Below are positions 6,053 through 6,135 of a DNA stretch of 6,135 bases, one piece after another. The notes beneath the pieces were generated by a model. It saw nothing but the letters and a program-made list of their open reading frames with translations. It was not told the origin of the DNA and did not search any database. A program made the position numbers and the translations under genes. This stretch comes from an uncultured beta proteobacterium (GTDB taxonomy: Bacteria; Pseudomonadota; Gammaproteobacteria; Burkholderiales; Burkholderiaceae_C). The DNA is taken from positions 1 through 6,135 of the forward strand of contig CAISLL010000201.1 in NCBI GenBank assembly GCA_903886165.1, read 5' to 3'. The first letter of the stretch is position 1. Every line of letters starts with the position of its first letter.

Positions 6053-6135
6053 ATGTCCCATAAAGAAATCCGAAATATCGCCATCATTGCCCACGTTGAC
6101 CACGGGAAAACCACCATGGTTGACCAACTGCTGCG
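6053..6135 (+). CDS. typA: Ribosome-associated GTPase TypA/BipA, 5' partial
   Basis: TypA (BipA) is a translational GTPase of the EF-G/LepA class that binds 70S ribosomes and influences 50S assembly, cold growth and stress responses. Only 27 codons plus two bases are present before the window ends. The peptide begins MSHKEIRNIAIIAHVDHG, with the P-loop AHVDHGKTT at residues 13-21, followed by MVDQLLR. The wording RNIAIIAHVDHGKTTMVDQLL separates it from LepA (which usually has RNFSIIAHIDHGKST) and from EF-G. The start ATG follows a purine-rich AAGAAAG (6040-6046) that is only a weak Shine-Dalgarno. It lies 11 bases after truB, so it probably belongs to the same transcript. The remaining domains cannot be judged here. 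Confidence 0.93.
   Translation, partial: MSHKEIRNIAIIAHVDHGKTTMVDQLL

Overview
The window is one continuous plus-strand block of a conserved translation/transcription housekeeping operon: nusA, infB, rbfA, truB and the start of typA (bipA), with perhaps the last codons of rimP at the left edge. The protein sequences and the placing of typA straight after truB (rather than rpsO-pnp as in E. coli) point to a betaproteobacterium of the order Burkholderiales. The wording of IF2, RbfA and TruB most resembles family Comamonadaceae (Rhodoferax/Polaromonas/Acidovorax type). The coding GC content near 60% fits. This assignment comes from recall of families, not from a search.

Layout. 1-61: short leader, possibly the rimP end, with a good Shine-Dalgarno for nusA. 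62-1561: nusA. 1562-1638: a 77-base spacer with a small GC-rich stem-loop. 1639-4575: infB, the long IF2 form. 4593-4961: rbfA with a GTG start and no clear ribosome binding site. 4965-6041: truB, only 3 bases after rbfA. 6053-6135: first 27 codons of typA, cut by the window edge. No promoter or Rho-independent terminator is evident between the genes, which suggests cotranscription. There is no stretch of 300 bases without a gene.

Function. NusA acts on RNA polymerase (pausing, termination, antitermination), IF2 brings initiator tRNA to the 30S subunit and promotes subunit joining, RbfA matures the 30S subunit, TruB makes pseudouridine 55 in tRNA, and TypA is a ribosome-associated GTPase. The operon couples transcription elongation to ribosome and tRNA maturation and to initiation.

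The most unusual signal is inside truB. Two segments with base composition unlike the rest of the gene lie in frame within the coding sequence. One is a GC-rich segment (about 5001-5074, 74% GC) that forms an extra N-terminal stretch. The other is an AT-rich segment (about 5530-5588, within a 70-base stretch of 29% GC) just before the conserved CSKGTYIRT motif. Both resemble, from memory, two separate dispersed repeat families common in Comamonadaceae intergenic regions. If so, repeat sequence has been domesticated into an essential-pathway enzyme at two places. Otherwise the window is an ordinary core-genome region, and I see no new multi-gene system in it.
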